DNA of 64,000 nucleotides from Pseudomonas nitroreducens NBRC 12694 (GCF_002091755.1 NZ_BDAI01000010.1:134457-198456); one strand, 5' to 3'; positions 14,457-23,563 are shown, numbered from the stretch's first letter. Numbers and translations are program-made. Notes: generated from the letters alone by a model not told the origin.

Positions 14457-17228
14457 TCAGAGCAGACTCAGCTCGCGGGCACGGCGTATCGCTTGGGTCC
14501 GATTGCGCACCTTGAGCTTCTCGTAGATGTTGTGCAGGTGCCATTTGACGGTGCCCAGGGCCAGCGACAGCTGCTGGCCGATCTCCTCGTTGGAGAGTCC
14601 CTGGGCCGCCAGGCATACCACCTCGCGCTCGCGGTCGGTCAGACCTTCCTCGAGCACCTCGGGTGACCTGCGTGCTTCCTGCCCCGGCCAGACGGTCAAC
14701 ATTCCGCGAATGAAGACCTGCAGTGCCGGTTGTCGCTCGGTGGATTCCAGCTGCTGCAGCAACTGGCGAATCCCCTCGCCTTCCTCGATGAAAATGCTCC
14801 GCACCCCCTCCCGCTCGGCGCCGACCAGGCATTGGCCGAGCAGGCTGTGGGAGCGCTCCTGATAGCCCAGGCGCTGGTAGCTCAAGGCCGCCAGCAGGTC
14901 CAGGCGCAGCCGTTGCAGGCCGTGCCAGCCCGGCTGCAGCATGCCGCGCAGTTGGGTGATTTCGTGCAGCGCCTCGCTGAAGTGCCCGCGCGCCTGGAGC
15001 AGGCGAACCCGGCTGATGCCCTGTACCCAGAGCACCGGGTTGAACGGCATCTGCTTGTAGTGGCTGGCGAGCTTGGCCCAGTCGATGGCCTTGAGGCGCT
15101 GCTCGGCGCGCTTGCAGCGATCAGTGGCAGTTTCCTGGAGGATCAGGTTGATCTCCTCGCCCACTGCCATGGCAAAGAAGCGCCAGGACTGGTTGCGCGA
15201 GGCCAGGGTCTGCATCAGACCCAGCGTGGCCAGCGCCTCCTTGCCGCGCCCCTGCAGGCGCTGGATGCGCGCCAGGCACTGCATACCCTGGGCGTAGAGG
15301 TCGATGGGATTGACCACATCGACCCGACCCAGCGCCCAGCGCAGCCGCTCTTCCAGGCCGTCCAGCTCGGTACGGTAGTAGGCGGTCAGCGCTTCCGCGA
15401 TGGCCGGCAGGGCGAGCGCCTGGGAGCGCTTGTCGAACAGCGGCATGGCCTGCTCGCGCACGCGCTCGATGAGCATCTGCGCCTGTTTGACCTGGCCCTG
15501 CTCCAGCGCCAGCACCACTTCGATGGTGCACTGCTGCATGTGCAGGTAGCGGCCGTCGAGGAAGTGGTTGCGCTGCTGCGCCAACCCCATCAATCGACGT
15601 GCCTGCTCCGCCTGGCCACGCACGACCTGGGCGAAGGCCGCGATCAGCAGGATGGCTCCCTCGAGAAACGCCGAGTTCTGACCCAGCTGGCTCTCCACCT
15701 TGCGCGCCAGGGTGATGCACTGCTCCAGGTCATCCTTCTGCAGCGCCAGCACGGCCTTCACTGCCAGTGCCGAAAGGTACTGGTTGCCCATCGGGCCGCT
15801 GCCGCGCGAGTCGCCCCAGCGCGCCAGCAGCTCGTCGATCATGCGGTTGGCCTCGGGCAGGCTGAGCTCCGTGGCGCGGGTCCAGACGTCGCTGAGCACA
15901 AGGATCGGGTAGCGCTCGGCGATCTCGTTGGGCACATGTTTGCGCCAGCGCGAAATCAGGTACAGCTGGCCACGGTTGATCAGCTCCAGGCCGCAGCCGT
16001 CCACCAGCGCAGCGAGCATCTCCGGATCCTCGGCGAGGCAGGCGTGCTCGATGGCCAGGGTCGGCATGTGGTGATTGGTGAACCACAGGCTGGCGTTGAA
16101 GTGCAGTTGCTTGAAGCGTTCCGGGTCGCGCTCGCGCAGGCGGGCCCGGAGAAAGTCGGCAAACAACTGGTGGAAGCGGTACCACTGGCGATCCCGGTCC
16201 AGCGGCAGGAGGAACAGCTGCATGCTGTCCAGGTGCTCCAGCAGCGCCTGGCCATCCTGGCGACCGGTCAGGGTATTGGCCAGGTCGCCGTTCAGGCGAT
16301 TGGCAATCCCCAGCGAGAGCAGTGCGTCCTGCACATCGGCGGGCAGGCGCTCGAACACCGCGCGCAGCAGGTAATCGCCCACCGCCGCCTTGTCGCTGCT
16401 GAGCAGCTTGAGGTCCTCCGGCGCGCCAGACTGCTGGCGCAACCACAGGCTGACCAGGTGCACCCCCGCCATCCAACCTTCGGTCTGGTTGTGTAGCGAC
16501 TGCAGGCAGCTATCTTCGAGTTGCAGGCCATCGCGGGCCAGGTATTCGCGGGTTTCGTCGCGGGACAGGCGCAGCTCGTCCTGGCCGATTTCCAGCAGCA
16601 GGCCCTTGGCGCGCCAGGTGGCGAGGTTCAGCGGCGGCTGGGAACGGCTGCCGATGGCCAGGGTGAGGCCGGGCGGCGCGTATTGCACCAGGCGATTGAG
16701 GCCGGCGAAGACGTCGGAATGGGTGATCTCATGCAGGTCGTCGAGTACCAGCAGGACCTTGCGCTCGTCGCGGGAGAGGTCCATCAGCAGGCTTTCCATG
16801 ACCGCGACCACGGGCACGCGCATGGTGTTGCGCACGTAGCCCAGCGCATCCTCGCCGATGCCCGGCACGGCAGTGGCCAGCGCCTGGATGAGTTTCAGGC
16901 AGAAACGGCCGGGATCGTCGTCGTCACTCTCCAGGGAGAGCCAGGCGACCTGGTGGCCTTCGCTCGCACGCTTGCCGGCCAATGCCGCCAGCGCGGTGGT
17001 CTTGCCAAAACCGGCCGGCGCGCAGAACTGCAGTATCGAGGCATAAGGATGACGGTCCAGGGCATTCTGTACCGCGGGACGAATCAAATAATCAGCAGGC
17101 ACCCGAGGGGGTGTTAATCTGGAGCGCAGAAGGCTGCCGGCTGCGGGTTCGAGCACTACATCCACGGCCTGTATCCCTATGTCATTATCGTTGTTGGTAC
17201 GGAGCATCGTCCGCGTGGGATTCGTCAC
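14457..17228 (-). CDS. MalT-type LuxR-family transcriptional regulator (second copy)
   Basis: 923-aa paralogue of the downstream gene: Walker A APAGFGKTT near residues 70-78, a long helical middle, and a C-terminal LuxR DNA-binding domain (LTDREREVVCLAAQGLSNEEI, then TVKWHLHNIYEKLKVRNRTQAI). The reading frame opens with GTG at 17228; an in-frame ATG lies seven codons later (17207). Neither has a strong ribosome-binding site, so the start is uncertain. It shares a 99-base divergent intergenic region with pabB. Two unequal MalT-like regulators in tandem suggest either two signals or a heteromeric activator, which cannot be told from sequence. Confidence 0.85.
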   Translation of the reverse strand: MTNPTRTMLRTNNDNDIGIQAVDVVLEPAAGSLLRSRLTPPRVPADYLIRPAVQNALDRHPYASILQFCAPAGFGKTTALAALAGKRASEGHQVAWLSLESDDDDPGRFCLKLIQALATAVPGIGEDALGYVRNTMRVPVVAVMESLLMDLSRDERKVLLVLDDLHEITHSDVFAGLNRLVQYAPPGLTLAIGSRSQPPLNLATWRAKGLLLEIGQDELRLSRDETREYLARDGLQLEDSCLQSLHNQTEGWMAGVHLVSLWLRQQSGAPEDLKLLSSDKAAVGDYLLRAVFERLPADVQDALLSLGIANRLNGDLANTLTGRQDGQALLEHLDSMQLFLLPLDRDRQWYRFHQLFADFLRARLRERDPERFKQLHFNASLWFTNHHMPTLAIEHACLAEDPEMLAALVDGCGLELINRGQLYLISRWRKHVPNEIAERYPILVLSDVWTRATELSLPEANRMIDELLARWGDSRGSGPMGNQYLSALAVKAVLALQKDDLEQCITLARKVESQLGQNSAFLEGAILLIAAFAQVVRGQAEQARRLMGLAQQRNHFLDGRYLHMQQCTIEVVLALEQGQVKQAQMLIERVREQAMPLFDKRSQALALPAIAEALTAYYRTELDGLEERLRWALGRVDVVNPIDLYAQGMQCLARIQRLQGRGKEALATLGLMQTLASRNQSWRFFAMAVGEEINLILQETATDRCKRAEQRLKAIDWAKLASHYKQMPFNPVLWVQGISRVRLLQARGHFSEALHEITQLRGMLQPGWHGLQRLRLDLLAALSYQRLGYQERSHSLLGQCLVGAEREGVRSIFIEEGEGIRQLLQQLESTERQPALQVFIRGMLTVWPGQEARRSPEVLEEGLTDREREVVCLAAQGLSNEEIGQQLSLALGTVKWHLHNIYEKLKVRNRTQAIRRARELSLL

Positions 17229-17327
17229 TTCTTATCAGAATGCCCTTCCTACGTAAACTGAAGAAATAGCTCTAGGATCGATACTTCAGCCGACCTGATC
17301 ACCTCATTTGCCTGCACGCTGTTACCC

Positions 17328-18671
17328 ATGCCTGACTGTTTTTTGCACCCGCTTCCCTACCAGGAAGACCCGGGCGAACGCTTCGCCCTGATCCATCGGG
17401 CACCCGGCGCCGTCCTCCTGGACGCCGGTCGACCCATTGCCACACGTGGACGCTATGACCTTCTGAGCGCCTGGCCATTGGCAGAGTTGGCACCTTTGGC
17501 CGGAGAATCGGCCAACCGCTTTTTCGCTCGAGTAAGAAGCGCCCTGCAGAGCCTGGGCGAAGCTCGAGTACCCGACACTGTCGATGTGCCATTCGTCGGC
17601 GGAATGATCGGATATCTCGGATATGACTTTGGCCGGCGCATCGAGCACCTGCCCGAACCGAACCTGGATGATCTCGCCCTGCCCGATGCGCGCCTGGGCC
17701 TGTATGCCTGGGCGCTGCTCACCGACCACGAGGAACGCAGCAGCCGGTTGGTATTCCATCCGGCGCTGGCGGCGGACGAGCGGGAGCGCCTGATCAGGCT
17801 GTTCGAAGCGGCTCATGATGGCGACGCCCTGCCGCCCTTCCGGCTGGGTGCGCCATTCCGGCCGGACCTGAGTCGCGATCAGTACCGCGAAGCGCTGGAG
17901 CGAGTGCACAACTATATCCTGGCCGGCGACTGCTATCAGGTTAACTACACCCAGCGCTTCCGCGCCCCCTGCAGCGGCTCCCCCTGGCTGGCCTACCGCG
18001 CGCTGCGCGAGGCCTGTCCTACGCCGTTTGCCGGCTATCTGGCATTGCCTGAAGGCGCCGTCCTCAGCCTGTCGCCGGAGCGCTTCATCCAGCTTCACGG
18101 CAACCAGGTGGAAACCCGCCCGATCAAGGGTACCCGCCCGCGCGGCAATACCCCCGAGGCCGACCGGAACAACGCCGAAGCCCTGCTCGCCAGCGAGAAG
18201 GACCGCGCCGAGAACCTGATGATCGTCGACCTGCTGCGCAATGACCTGGGCCGTAGTTGCCGGCCGGGCAGCGTGCGTGTACCCGAGCTGTTCGCAGTGG
18301 AGACCTACCCCAATGTCCACCACCTGGTCAGCAGCGTGCGCGGCGAACTGGCGGCCGACAAGGATGCGCTGCACCTGCTCGAAGGCAGCTTCCCCGGCGG
18401 CTCCATCACCGGCGCACCGAAGGTTCGCGCCATGCAGATCATCGATGAACTGGAGCCGACCCAGCGCAGCATCTACTGCGGCAGCCTGCTCTATCTCGAC
18501 GTGCGTGGCGAGATGGACAGCTCCATCGCCATCCGTACCGTGCTGGTGAAGGACGGCCAGGCCAGTTGCTGGGCCGGCGGCGGCATCGTGGCCGACTCCA
18601 ACTGGGAGGAAGAATACGAGGAGTCGCTGACCAAGGTGGGCGTGCTGCTGCGCACACTGGAAAGCCTGTGA
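17328..18671 (+). CDS. pabB: Aminodeoxychorismate synthase component I
   Basis: 447-aa chorismate-utilising enzyme. With the glutaminase PabA it converts chorismate to 4-amino-4-deoxychorismate in p-aminobenzoate/folate synthesis. Conserved features of the PabB/TrpE catalytic domain are visible in the C-terminal two thirds: the active-site lysine motif PIKGTRPRG (near 265-273) and GGSITGAPKVRAMQIIDELEP (near 356). Assignment to PabB rather than TrpE rests on the PIKGT active-site lysine, length and context. It is a single gene, divergent from the MalT-like regulators and ending at a bidirectional terminator. The ribosome-binding site is weak. Confidence 0.93.
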   Translation: MPDCFLHPLPYQEDPGERFALIHRAPGAVLLDAGRPIATRGRYDLLSAWPLAELAPLAGESANRFFARVRSALQSLGEARVPDTVDVPFVGGMIGYLGYDFGRRIEHLPEPNLDDLALPDARLGLYAWALLTDHEERSSRLVFHPALAADERERLIRLFEAAHDGDALPPFRLGAPFRPDLSRDQYREALERVHNYILAGDCYQVNYTQRFRAPCSGSPWLAYRALREACPTPFAGYLALPEGAVLSLSPERFIQLHGNQVETRPIKGTRPRGNTPEADRNNAEALLASEKDRAENLMIVDLLRNDLGRSCRPGSVRVPELFAVETYPNVHHLVSSVRGELAADKDALHLLEGSFPGGSITGAPKVRAMQIIDELEPTQRSIYCGSLLYLDVRGEMDSSIAIRTVLVKDGQASCWAGGGIVADSNWEEEYEESLTKVGVLLRTLESL

Positions 18672-18716
18672 GGCTCGCTGGGATTGCCAGTTACCTACAG
18701 AAAAAGAAGCCGATAA

Positions 18717-18745
18717 GAAAAAGCCCCGCATCCGCGGGGCTTTTT
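18717..18745. terminator. Bidirectional terminator between pabB and thrH
   Basis: Stem AAGCCCCGC/GCGGGGCTT (18721-18729 with 18734-18742) flanked by A and T tracts, between two convergent genes. It should stop transcription from both sides. Confidence 0.9.
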
Positions 18746-18759
18746 CATCACAGCCGGTC

Positions 18760-19377
18760 TTACAGGCTGAGGGGGCGATTGGACGCCTTGAGGAATTCCT
18801 TCTTCAGGTCCTCATAGGTGTGCACCGCCGGGAACTGCGGGAACTCGCGAATCACGTTTTCCGGCGCGTGGAACAGGATGCCGGCGTGGGCTTCGGAGAG
18901 CATGGTGGTGTCGTTGTAGGAATCGCCAGCGGCGATGACACGGTAGTACAGGCTCTTGAAGGCGATGACCGACTGACGCTTCGGATCCTTCTGGCGCAGC
19001 TGGTAATCCACCACGCGATCAGTCTCGTCGGTGATCAGCTTGTGGCACAGCAGGGTCGGGAAACCGAGCTGGCGCATCAGCGGCTGGGAAAACTCGTAGA
19101 AGGTGTCGGAAAGGATCACCACCTGGAAGCGCTCGCGCAGCCAGTCGACGAACTCCACGGCGCCTTCCAGCGGCTTCAGGGTGGCGATCACTTCCTGGAT
19201 GTCGGACAGCTTAAGGCCGTGCTCGTCGAGAATGCGCAGACGCTGCTTCATCAGCACGTCGTAGTCCGGAATATCGCGAGTCGTCGCCTTGAGCGCTTCG
19301 ATACCGGTTTTTTCAGCGAAGGCGATCCAGATTTCCGGAACCAGAACCCCTTCCAGGTCGAGACAGGCGATTTCCAC
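18760..19377 (-). CDS. thrH: Phosphoserine phosphatase / homoserine phosphotransferase
   Basis: 205-aa HAD-superfamily enzyme. ThrH hydrolyses phosphoserine and can transfer its phosphate to homoserine, linking serine and threonine synthesis. HAD motifs are visible: the nucleophile region DLEG with Asp7 and the atypical Glu9 where most HAD enzymes have Asp, motif II SDT at 90-92, and the metal-binding GDSYND at 151-156. Length equals the known Pseudomonas enzyme. Monocistronic, convergent with pabB and divergent from cysH. Confidence 0.93.
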   Translation of the reverse strand: MEIACLDLEGVLVPEIWIAFAEKTGIEALKATTRDIPDYDVLMKQRLRILDEHGLKLSDIQEVIATLKPLEGAVEFVDWLRERFQVVILSDTFYEFSQPLMRQLGFPTLLCHKLITDETDRVVDYQLRQKDPKRQSVIAFKSLYYRVIAAGDSYNDTTMLSEAHAGILFHAPENVIREFPQFPAVHTYEDLKKEFLKASNRPLSL

Positions 19378-19566
19378 GAACGATTTCCCCGCAGGATTGA
19401 CTTGAGAGGCGGCACTCTAGCCGCTCGCTCCAAGCGGCGCAACGCGGCACTTATACCCAAACACATCAGTCGACCTTCCTGATGGTTATTTAGGGGCATA
19501 TCCCCCTCTTTGCTACCATCGCGCCCACAGAGCGCACTGCGCCATTAAAACTAGGAATACCGCCTG

Positions 19567-20301
19567 ATGAGCCTCCCGTTCGATATCGCGGAAATCGCCG
19601 CGAGCTACGCCAGCAAATCCCCACAGGACATCCTGAAGTTTGCCTTCGAGCACTTCGGCGACGACCTGTGGATTTCCTTCAGCGGCGCCGAGGACGTGGT
19701 GCTGGTGGACATGGCCTGGAAGCTCAACAAGAACGTCAAGGTATTCAGCCTGGACACCGGCCGCCTGCATCCGGAGACCTATCGCTTCATCGAACAGGTC
19801 CGCGAGCACTATGGTATCGCCATCGAGGTGATGACCCCGGACCCTCGCCTGCTGGAGCCGTTCGTCAAGGAAAAGGGCTTGTTCAGCTTCTTCAAGGACG
19901 GCCACGGCGAGTGCTGCGGCATCCGCAAGATCGAGCCGCTCAAGCGCAAACTCTCCACCGTGACCGCCTGGGCCACCGGGCAGCGCAAGGACCAGAGCCC
20001 CGGCACCCGCAGCCAGGTCGCCGTGGTCGAGCTGGACGGAGCCTTCTCCACTCCGGAAAAGCCGCTGGTCAAGTTCAACCCGCTGGCCAACATGAGCAGC
20101 GAAGACGTCTGGGCCTACATCCGCATGCTGGAAATCCCCTACAACAGCCTGCATGAGCGCGGCTTCATCAGCATCGGCTGCGAGCCCTGCACCCGCCCCG
20201 TGCTGCCGAACCAGCACGAGCGCGAAGGCCGCTGGTGGTGGGAAGAAGCCACGCAGAAAGAGTGTGGCCTGCACGCCGGTAATTTGATCAGCAAGGCCTG
20301 A
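19567..20301 (+). CDS. cysH: Adenylyl-sulfate (APS) reductase, assimilatory
   Basis: 244-aa assimilatory sulfate reductase that turns APS (or PAPS) into sulfite with thioredoxin as donor. The presence of both cysteine pairs, CC at 116-117 and CEPC at 205-208, indicates the [4Fe-4S] APS-type enzyme rather than the cluster-free PAPS reductase of enterics. The catalytic Cys233 is in ECGLHAGN near the C terminus. The 189-base divergent region with thrH contains a GGGG-catat-CCCC inverted repeat (19493-19505) close upstream. CysB control is likely from family knowledge, and cysB lies 0.6 kb away, but I cannot place its site. Confidence 0.95.
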   Translation: MSLPFDIAEIAASYASKSPQDILKFAFEHFGDDLWISFSGAEDVVLVDMAWKLNKNVKVFSLDTGRLHPETYRFIEQVREHYGIAIEVMTPDPRLLEPFVKEKGLFSFFKDGHGECCGIRKIEPLKRKLSTVTAWATGQRKDQSPGTRSQVAVVELDGAFSTPEKPLVKFNPLANMSSEDVWAYIRMLEIPYNSLHERGFISIGCEPCTRPVLPNQHEREGRWWWEEATQKECGLHAGNLISKA

Positions 20302-20386
20302 AGCCTTACCCTCGACTGACGGAAAATTCCTTGTCTACCCGCAGCACAGGATCGGACTCCTCCACGCCTGCGGCGGAGTCGATCCC

Positions 20387-20731
20387 ATGCGTATCACCCT
20401 GGTGAAAAAGGTCCTGGCCGATGGCCAGGACTGCCGCAAGTGCCGCGAAGTCCACGAACGCCTGGTCAAGGGCGGCTACCTGAGCCGCATCGACCGCACC
20501 CTGGTCGCCGACGAGCGCAACCCCGCCAGCACCGGCTGGCTGGTTGCCGCACAGTACGGCGTGGACACCGCACCGTTCTTCGTGGTTCGTCACGATGACG
20601 GCCGCGAGGTGGTCTACACGGTGTTCATGAGCTTCCTCCACGAGGTGCTCGAAGGCCGTGGAGAGCTACCGCTGGACTCACGCGAGGCCCTCGCTGAACT
20701 GGCGCGGCGCGACGATCTGGATCGCCTGTAA
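20387..20731 (+). CDS. Conserved small thioredoxin-fold-like protein
   Basis: 114-aa cytoplasmic protein with a CxxC-type motif, DCRKC (Cys16 and Cys19), early in the sequence, and a later segment, GWLVAAQYGVDTAPFFVV, that matches the cis-Pro region of thioredoxin folds. A clear GGAG precedes the ATG by 8 bases. It sits between cysH and cysB in the same orientation as cysH (85-base gap), so a redox role in sulfate reduction is attractive. I do not know an experimentally assigned function for it. Confidence 0.75.
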   Translation: MRITLVKKVLADGQDCRKCREVHERLVKGGYLSRIDRTLVADERNPASTGWLVAAQYGVDTAPFFVVRHDDGREVVYTVFMSFLHEVLEGRGELPLDSREALAELARRDDLDRL

Positions 20732-20798
20732 ACCTCAGCCTTGACGCTTTCTTGATGGGCCAGTTCTTCCCGCCCCTGAGACACAAGGAAGCTTCCCC

Positions 20799-20867
20799 AT
20801 GGCCGACGGTTCGGATCGCACGCGCCCGAGCATTCCCGATACTGCGCTAGCGCATAGGCTGATATGA
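20799..20867 (+). CDS. Possible 22-aa small ORF
   Basis: ATG-to-TGA frame of 22 codons with a good ribosome-binding site (AAGGA, 8-base spacer) in the gap between the CxxC protein and cysB. The peptide is hydrophilic (MADGSDRTRP...), with no signal or membrane segment. It ends at the cysB terminator. It may be real, or it may mark the 5' end of a small RNA; support is the start signal only. Confidence 0.25.
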   Translation: MADGSDRTRPSIPDTALAHRLI

Positions 20868-20892
20868 AAAAGCCCGGCAGATGCCGGGCTTC
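20867..20892 (-). terminator. Terminator of cysB
   Basis: On the minus strand, a GCCCGGC/GCCGGGC stem with a 4-base loop followed by T5, about 20 bases after the cysB stop. Confidence 0.85.
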
Positions 20893-20910
20893 TCGCTGCT
20901 ATGAACGCAA

Positions 20911-21885
20911 TCAGTAGACCGGTAGCTCGATACCGTCGAACAGCTCATCCAGCTCGGTCTTGTTATGGCACTGCACGGCCTTGGCCAGCAGGTCGCGGGT
21001 CAGGTGGGGGGCGAACTTCTCGATGAAGTCGCACATGAAACCGCGCAGGAAGGTGCCGCGACGGAAGCCGATCTTGGTCACGCTGGATTCGAACAGGTGG
21101 CTGGCGTCGAGCATCACCAGATCGCTATCCAGCTTCGGATCGACTGCCATGTGCGCGACGATGCCGACGCCCAGGCCCAAGCGCACGTAAGTCTTGATCA
21201 CGTCGGCGTCGGCCGCGGTGAACACCACCTTGGGCACCAGGCCGCGCTGGTTGAAGGCCTCGTCCAGCTTGGAGCGGCCGGTGAAGCCGAACACGTAGGT
21301 GACGATGGGCTGCTCGGCCAGCAGCTCCAGGGTCAGCTTCGGCACCTTGGTCAGCGGGTGGCCCTGGGGCACGATCACGCAGCGGTTCCAGCGATAGCAG
21401 GGCATCATGATCAGGTCACCGAACAGCTCCAGGGCCTCGGTGGCGATGGCGAAGTCGACGGTGCCGTCGGCGGCCATCTCGGCGATCTGCATGGGCGTGC
21501 CCTGGTGCATGTGCAGGGAGACGTCCGGATATTGCTTGATGAAACCACTGATCACGCCAGGCAGCGCATACCGCGCCTGGGTGTGCGTGGTAGCGATGGA
21601 CAGGGTGCCCTTCTTCTCGTTGGAGAACTCCTGGGCTATCTGCTTGATGCTTTCGACCTTGCGCAGGATCTCGCCGGCCGTGGTGATGATGCGCTCACCG
21701 GCCGGGGTAACGCGGGTCAAGTGCTTACCGCTGCGGGCGAAGACTTCGACACCCAGCTCGTCTTCCAGCAGGCGGATCTGCTTGCTGATGCCGGGCTGGG
21801 AGGTGTAGAGGCTTTGGGCGGTAGCGGAGACGTTCAGATCGTGGTGCGCGACTTCCCAGATATAGCGCAGTTGCTGAAGCTTCAT
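20911..21885 (-). CDS. cysB: LysR-type regulator of cysteine biosynthesis
   Basis: 324-aa LysR-family activator, exactly the length of characterised CysB. The N-terminal winged helix-turn-helix (about 1-60) opens with MKLQQLRYIWEVAHHDLNVS and contains SQPGISKQIRLLEDELGV. The C-terminal effector domain (about 90-295) senses N-acetylserine/O-acetylserine and sulfide. It controls sulfate uptake and reduction genes. ATG 21885 is chosen for the strong GAGGAAA site and family alignment; upstream in-frame codons are rejected. The AT-rich block 21890-21990 upstream probably holds its promoter. Confidence 0.95.
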   Translation of the reverse strand: MKLQQLRYIWEVAHHDLNVSATAQSLYTSQPGISKQIRLLEDELGVEVFARSGKHLTRVTPAGERIITTAGEILRKVESIKQIAQEFSNEKKGTLSIATTHTQARYALPGVISGFIKQYPDVSLHMHQGTPMQIAEMAADGTVDFAIATEALELFGDLIMMPCYRWNRCVIVPQGHPLTKVPKLTLELLAEQPIVTYVFGFTGRSKLDEAFNQRGLVPKVVFTAADADVIKTYVRLGLGVGIVAHMAVDPKLDSDLVMLDASHLFESSVTKIGFRRGTFLRGFMCDFIEKFAPHLTRDLLAKAVQCHNKTELDELFDGIELPVY

Positions 21886-22052
21886 GGACTTTCCTCGAAA
21901 TGAATGTCGCGACCCGCGATCAGGGGCTTGTCGTTTTATAACCATATTAATGGTTTAAGGAATAAAACTAGACGTTTTTTTTTGCCCTGCATGCCATTCG
22001 TCTAAAGCCCTACACAAATTCCGGGCTTGCCCGACGTATCGTCACAAAGCCC

Positions 22053-22538
22053 TCAACGGTGCTGCAGCATCGGTACCAGGTAGACCGGCACCTCGGCCAG
22101 TTGCACGAGTCGCCCGGCGGTGCGCCCCAGTGGCGTGTTCAGCCCCTCCCCGTGGCTGTGGCTGCCGGCGACTATGATGTCGACGCCCAGGCGCTTGGCT
22201 TCATCGAGAATCACCATCGGCGCATCCCCCTGCACCACGCGCACCGAGCGGATCAGTTCGGCATCCTGGCGCGCTTCCCCCAACTCGTCGCGGAACCCCT
22301 CCATCACCCGCTGCTCGATGCTGCCCATGACGTTGGCCAGGCCATGGGTGCGCATCTCGTTCAGCGTGCCTTCGTCCAGATAGGTCTGCAGGACGGACTC
22401 GGCGAACAGCCCCAGCGGCTCCACCGCGTGCACGACATACACCTCGGCTCCGTAGGCACGGGCCAAAGAAAGTGCGTGCTGAAGGACATAGGGGGCGTAG
22501 AGACCGAGGTCAGTGGCGTAAAGAATCGATCGGATCAT
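22053..22538 (-). CDS. Universal stress protein (UspA family)
   Basis: 161-aa single-domain Usp protein: it opens with MIRSILYATDLG (Usp beta-1), followed by a Rossmann-like fold. The C-terminal nucleotide loop, VAGSHSHGEGLNTPLGRTAGRLV, is a variant of the usual G-2x-G-9x-G-[ST] ATP-binding motif, so nucleotide binding is uncertain. Strong GAGGAGG site upstream of ATG 22538. Family members aid survival in stress or anaerobic stasis; the partner here is unknown. The 5'-nucleotidase gene lies 97 bases upstream on the same strand. Confidence 0.85.
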   Translation of the reverse strand: MIRSILYATDLGLYAPYVLQHALSLARAYGAEVYVVHAVEPLGLFAESVLQTYLDEGTLNEMRTHGLANVMGSIEQRVMEGFRDELGEARQDAELIRSVRVVQGDAPMVILDEAKRLGVDIIVAGSHSHGEGLNTPLGRTAGRLVQLAEVPVYLVPMLQHR

Positions 22539-22634
22539 GCGGCCTCCTCGACTGCCTGCGCGGCGGGGCCTATCCAGCAGCGTAGCAGGAGAACGCGAAT
22601 CGCTCCGAGAAGGCCGGATGTCGCGGCCCAGCGG

Positions 22635-23546
22635 CTATCCGGCGACCTGCTTCTCGTTGCTCACACCATGGGGGACATGGCCGGTGGCTACCACTTCCCG
22701 AGCCTTCTCGCAGTGCATCGGCTGGTCGTCGAAGAACACGTCCGCGGCGAAGGCTTCGAGGAAAGCGGCCTTGTCCAGACCACCAAGGAACAGCGATTCG
22801 TCCAGGCGGATATCCCACTCGCGCAACGTGCGGATCACCCGCTCGTGGGCCGGGGCGGACCGCGCAGTGACAAGAGCCGTGCGGATCGGGCAGGACTCCT
22901 GCGGGAAGGCCTGCTGCACACGGTTCAGCGCCGCCAGGAAGGGCTTGAACGGCCCGCCGCCCAGCGGCTCGCGGGCGGACTCGCGCTCGTGGGTCTGGAA
23001 GGCTTCAAGCCCGCCCTGCTGGTAGACGCGTTCGGAGTCGTCGGAGAACAGCACGGCATCGCCGTCGAAGGCGAAACGCAGCTCGCCATTGGCCTCCCGG
23101 CGGGTGCCGCCGGAGAGGATGGTTGCCGCGGCGAAGCCGGCATCCAATGCGTTGCGCACGTCCTCGATGTGGGTCGAGAGGAACAGGTGGCAGTTGAACG
23201 CCTTGAGGTACGGATAGGGGCTGCGACCGCCGACGAAGGCGGCGCGCGAGATGCCCAGGCCGTAATGCTGGATGGAGTTGAACACGCGCAGGCCGGTGTC
23301 GGCGCTGTTGCGCGAGACCAGGATGACCTCCACCGGCGCGCTGTCGGTCCCGCCATTGAGGGCCAGCAGCTTCTGCACCAAGGCAAATGCATCGCCTGGC
23401 GGCAGGACTTCGTCCTCGCGGGCGATCTGGTATTGGCGATAGGCCTCGACACCCTCGCTTTCATAGACCTGATGGCTTTCCCGCAGATCGAACAGCGCCC
23501 GCGAGGAAATAGCCACCACCAGCTTGTCGCCCAACCCTTTTGCCAT
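22635..23546 (-). CDS. Cytosolic 5'-nucleotidase family protein
   Basis: 303-aa protein of the 5'-nucleotidase family (Pfam 06189) that dephosphorylates nucleoside monophosphates. Visible elements: N-terminal KLVVAISSRALFDL, a central LFSDDSERVYQQGGLEAF stretch, and C-terminal LFLGGLDKAAFLEAF...FFDDQ typical of this HAD-like group. ATG 23546 follows GGGGGA; longer in-frame extensions overlap the upstream gene and are rejected. It starts 17 bases after the ketopantoate reductase-like gene's stop, so the two probably share a transcript. Confidence 0.8.
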   Translation of the reverse strand: MAKGLGDKLVVAISSRALFDLRESHQVYESEGVEAYRQYQIAREDEVLPPGDAFALVQKLLALNGGTDSAPVEVILVSRNSADTGLRVFNSIQHYGLGISRAAFVGGRSPYPYLKAFNCHLFLSTHIEDVRNALDAGFAAATILSGGTRREANGELRFAFDGDAVLFSDDSERVYQQGGLEAFQTHERESAREPLGGGPFKPFLAALNRVQQAFPQESCPIRTALVTARSAPAHERVIRTLREWDIRLDESLFLGGLDKAAFLEAFAADVFFDDQPMHCEKAREVVATGHVPHGVSNEKQVAG

Positions 23547-23563
23547 GCTTCCCCCGGCGTTCG

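Noticed and set aside
12320..16496. Long plus-strand frames opposite the two MalT-type regulators
   Set aside because: They are the GC-skewed complements of well-formed P-loop/LuxR proteins, rich in His/Gln/Gly with no motif.
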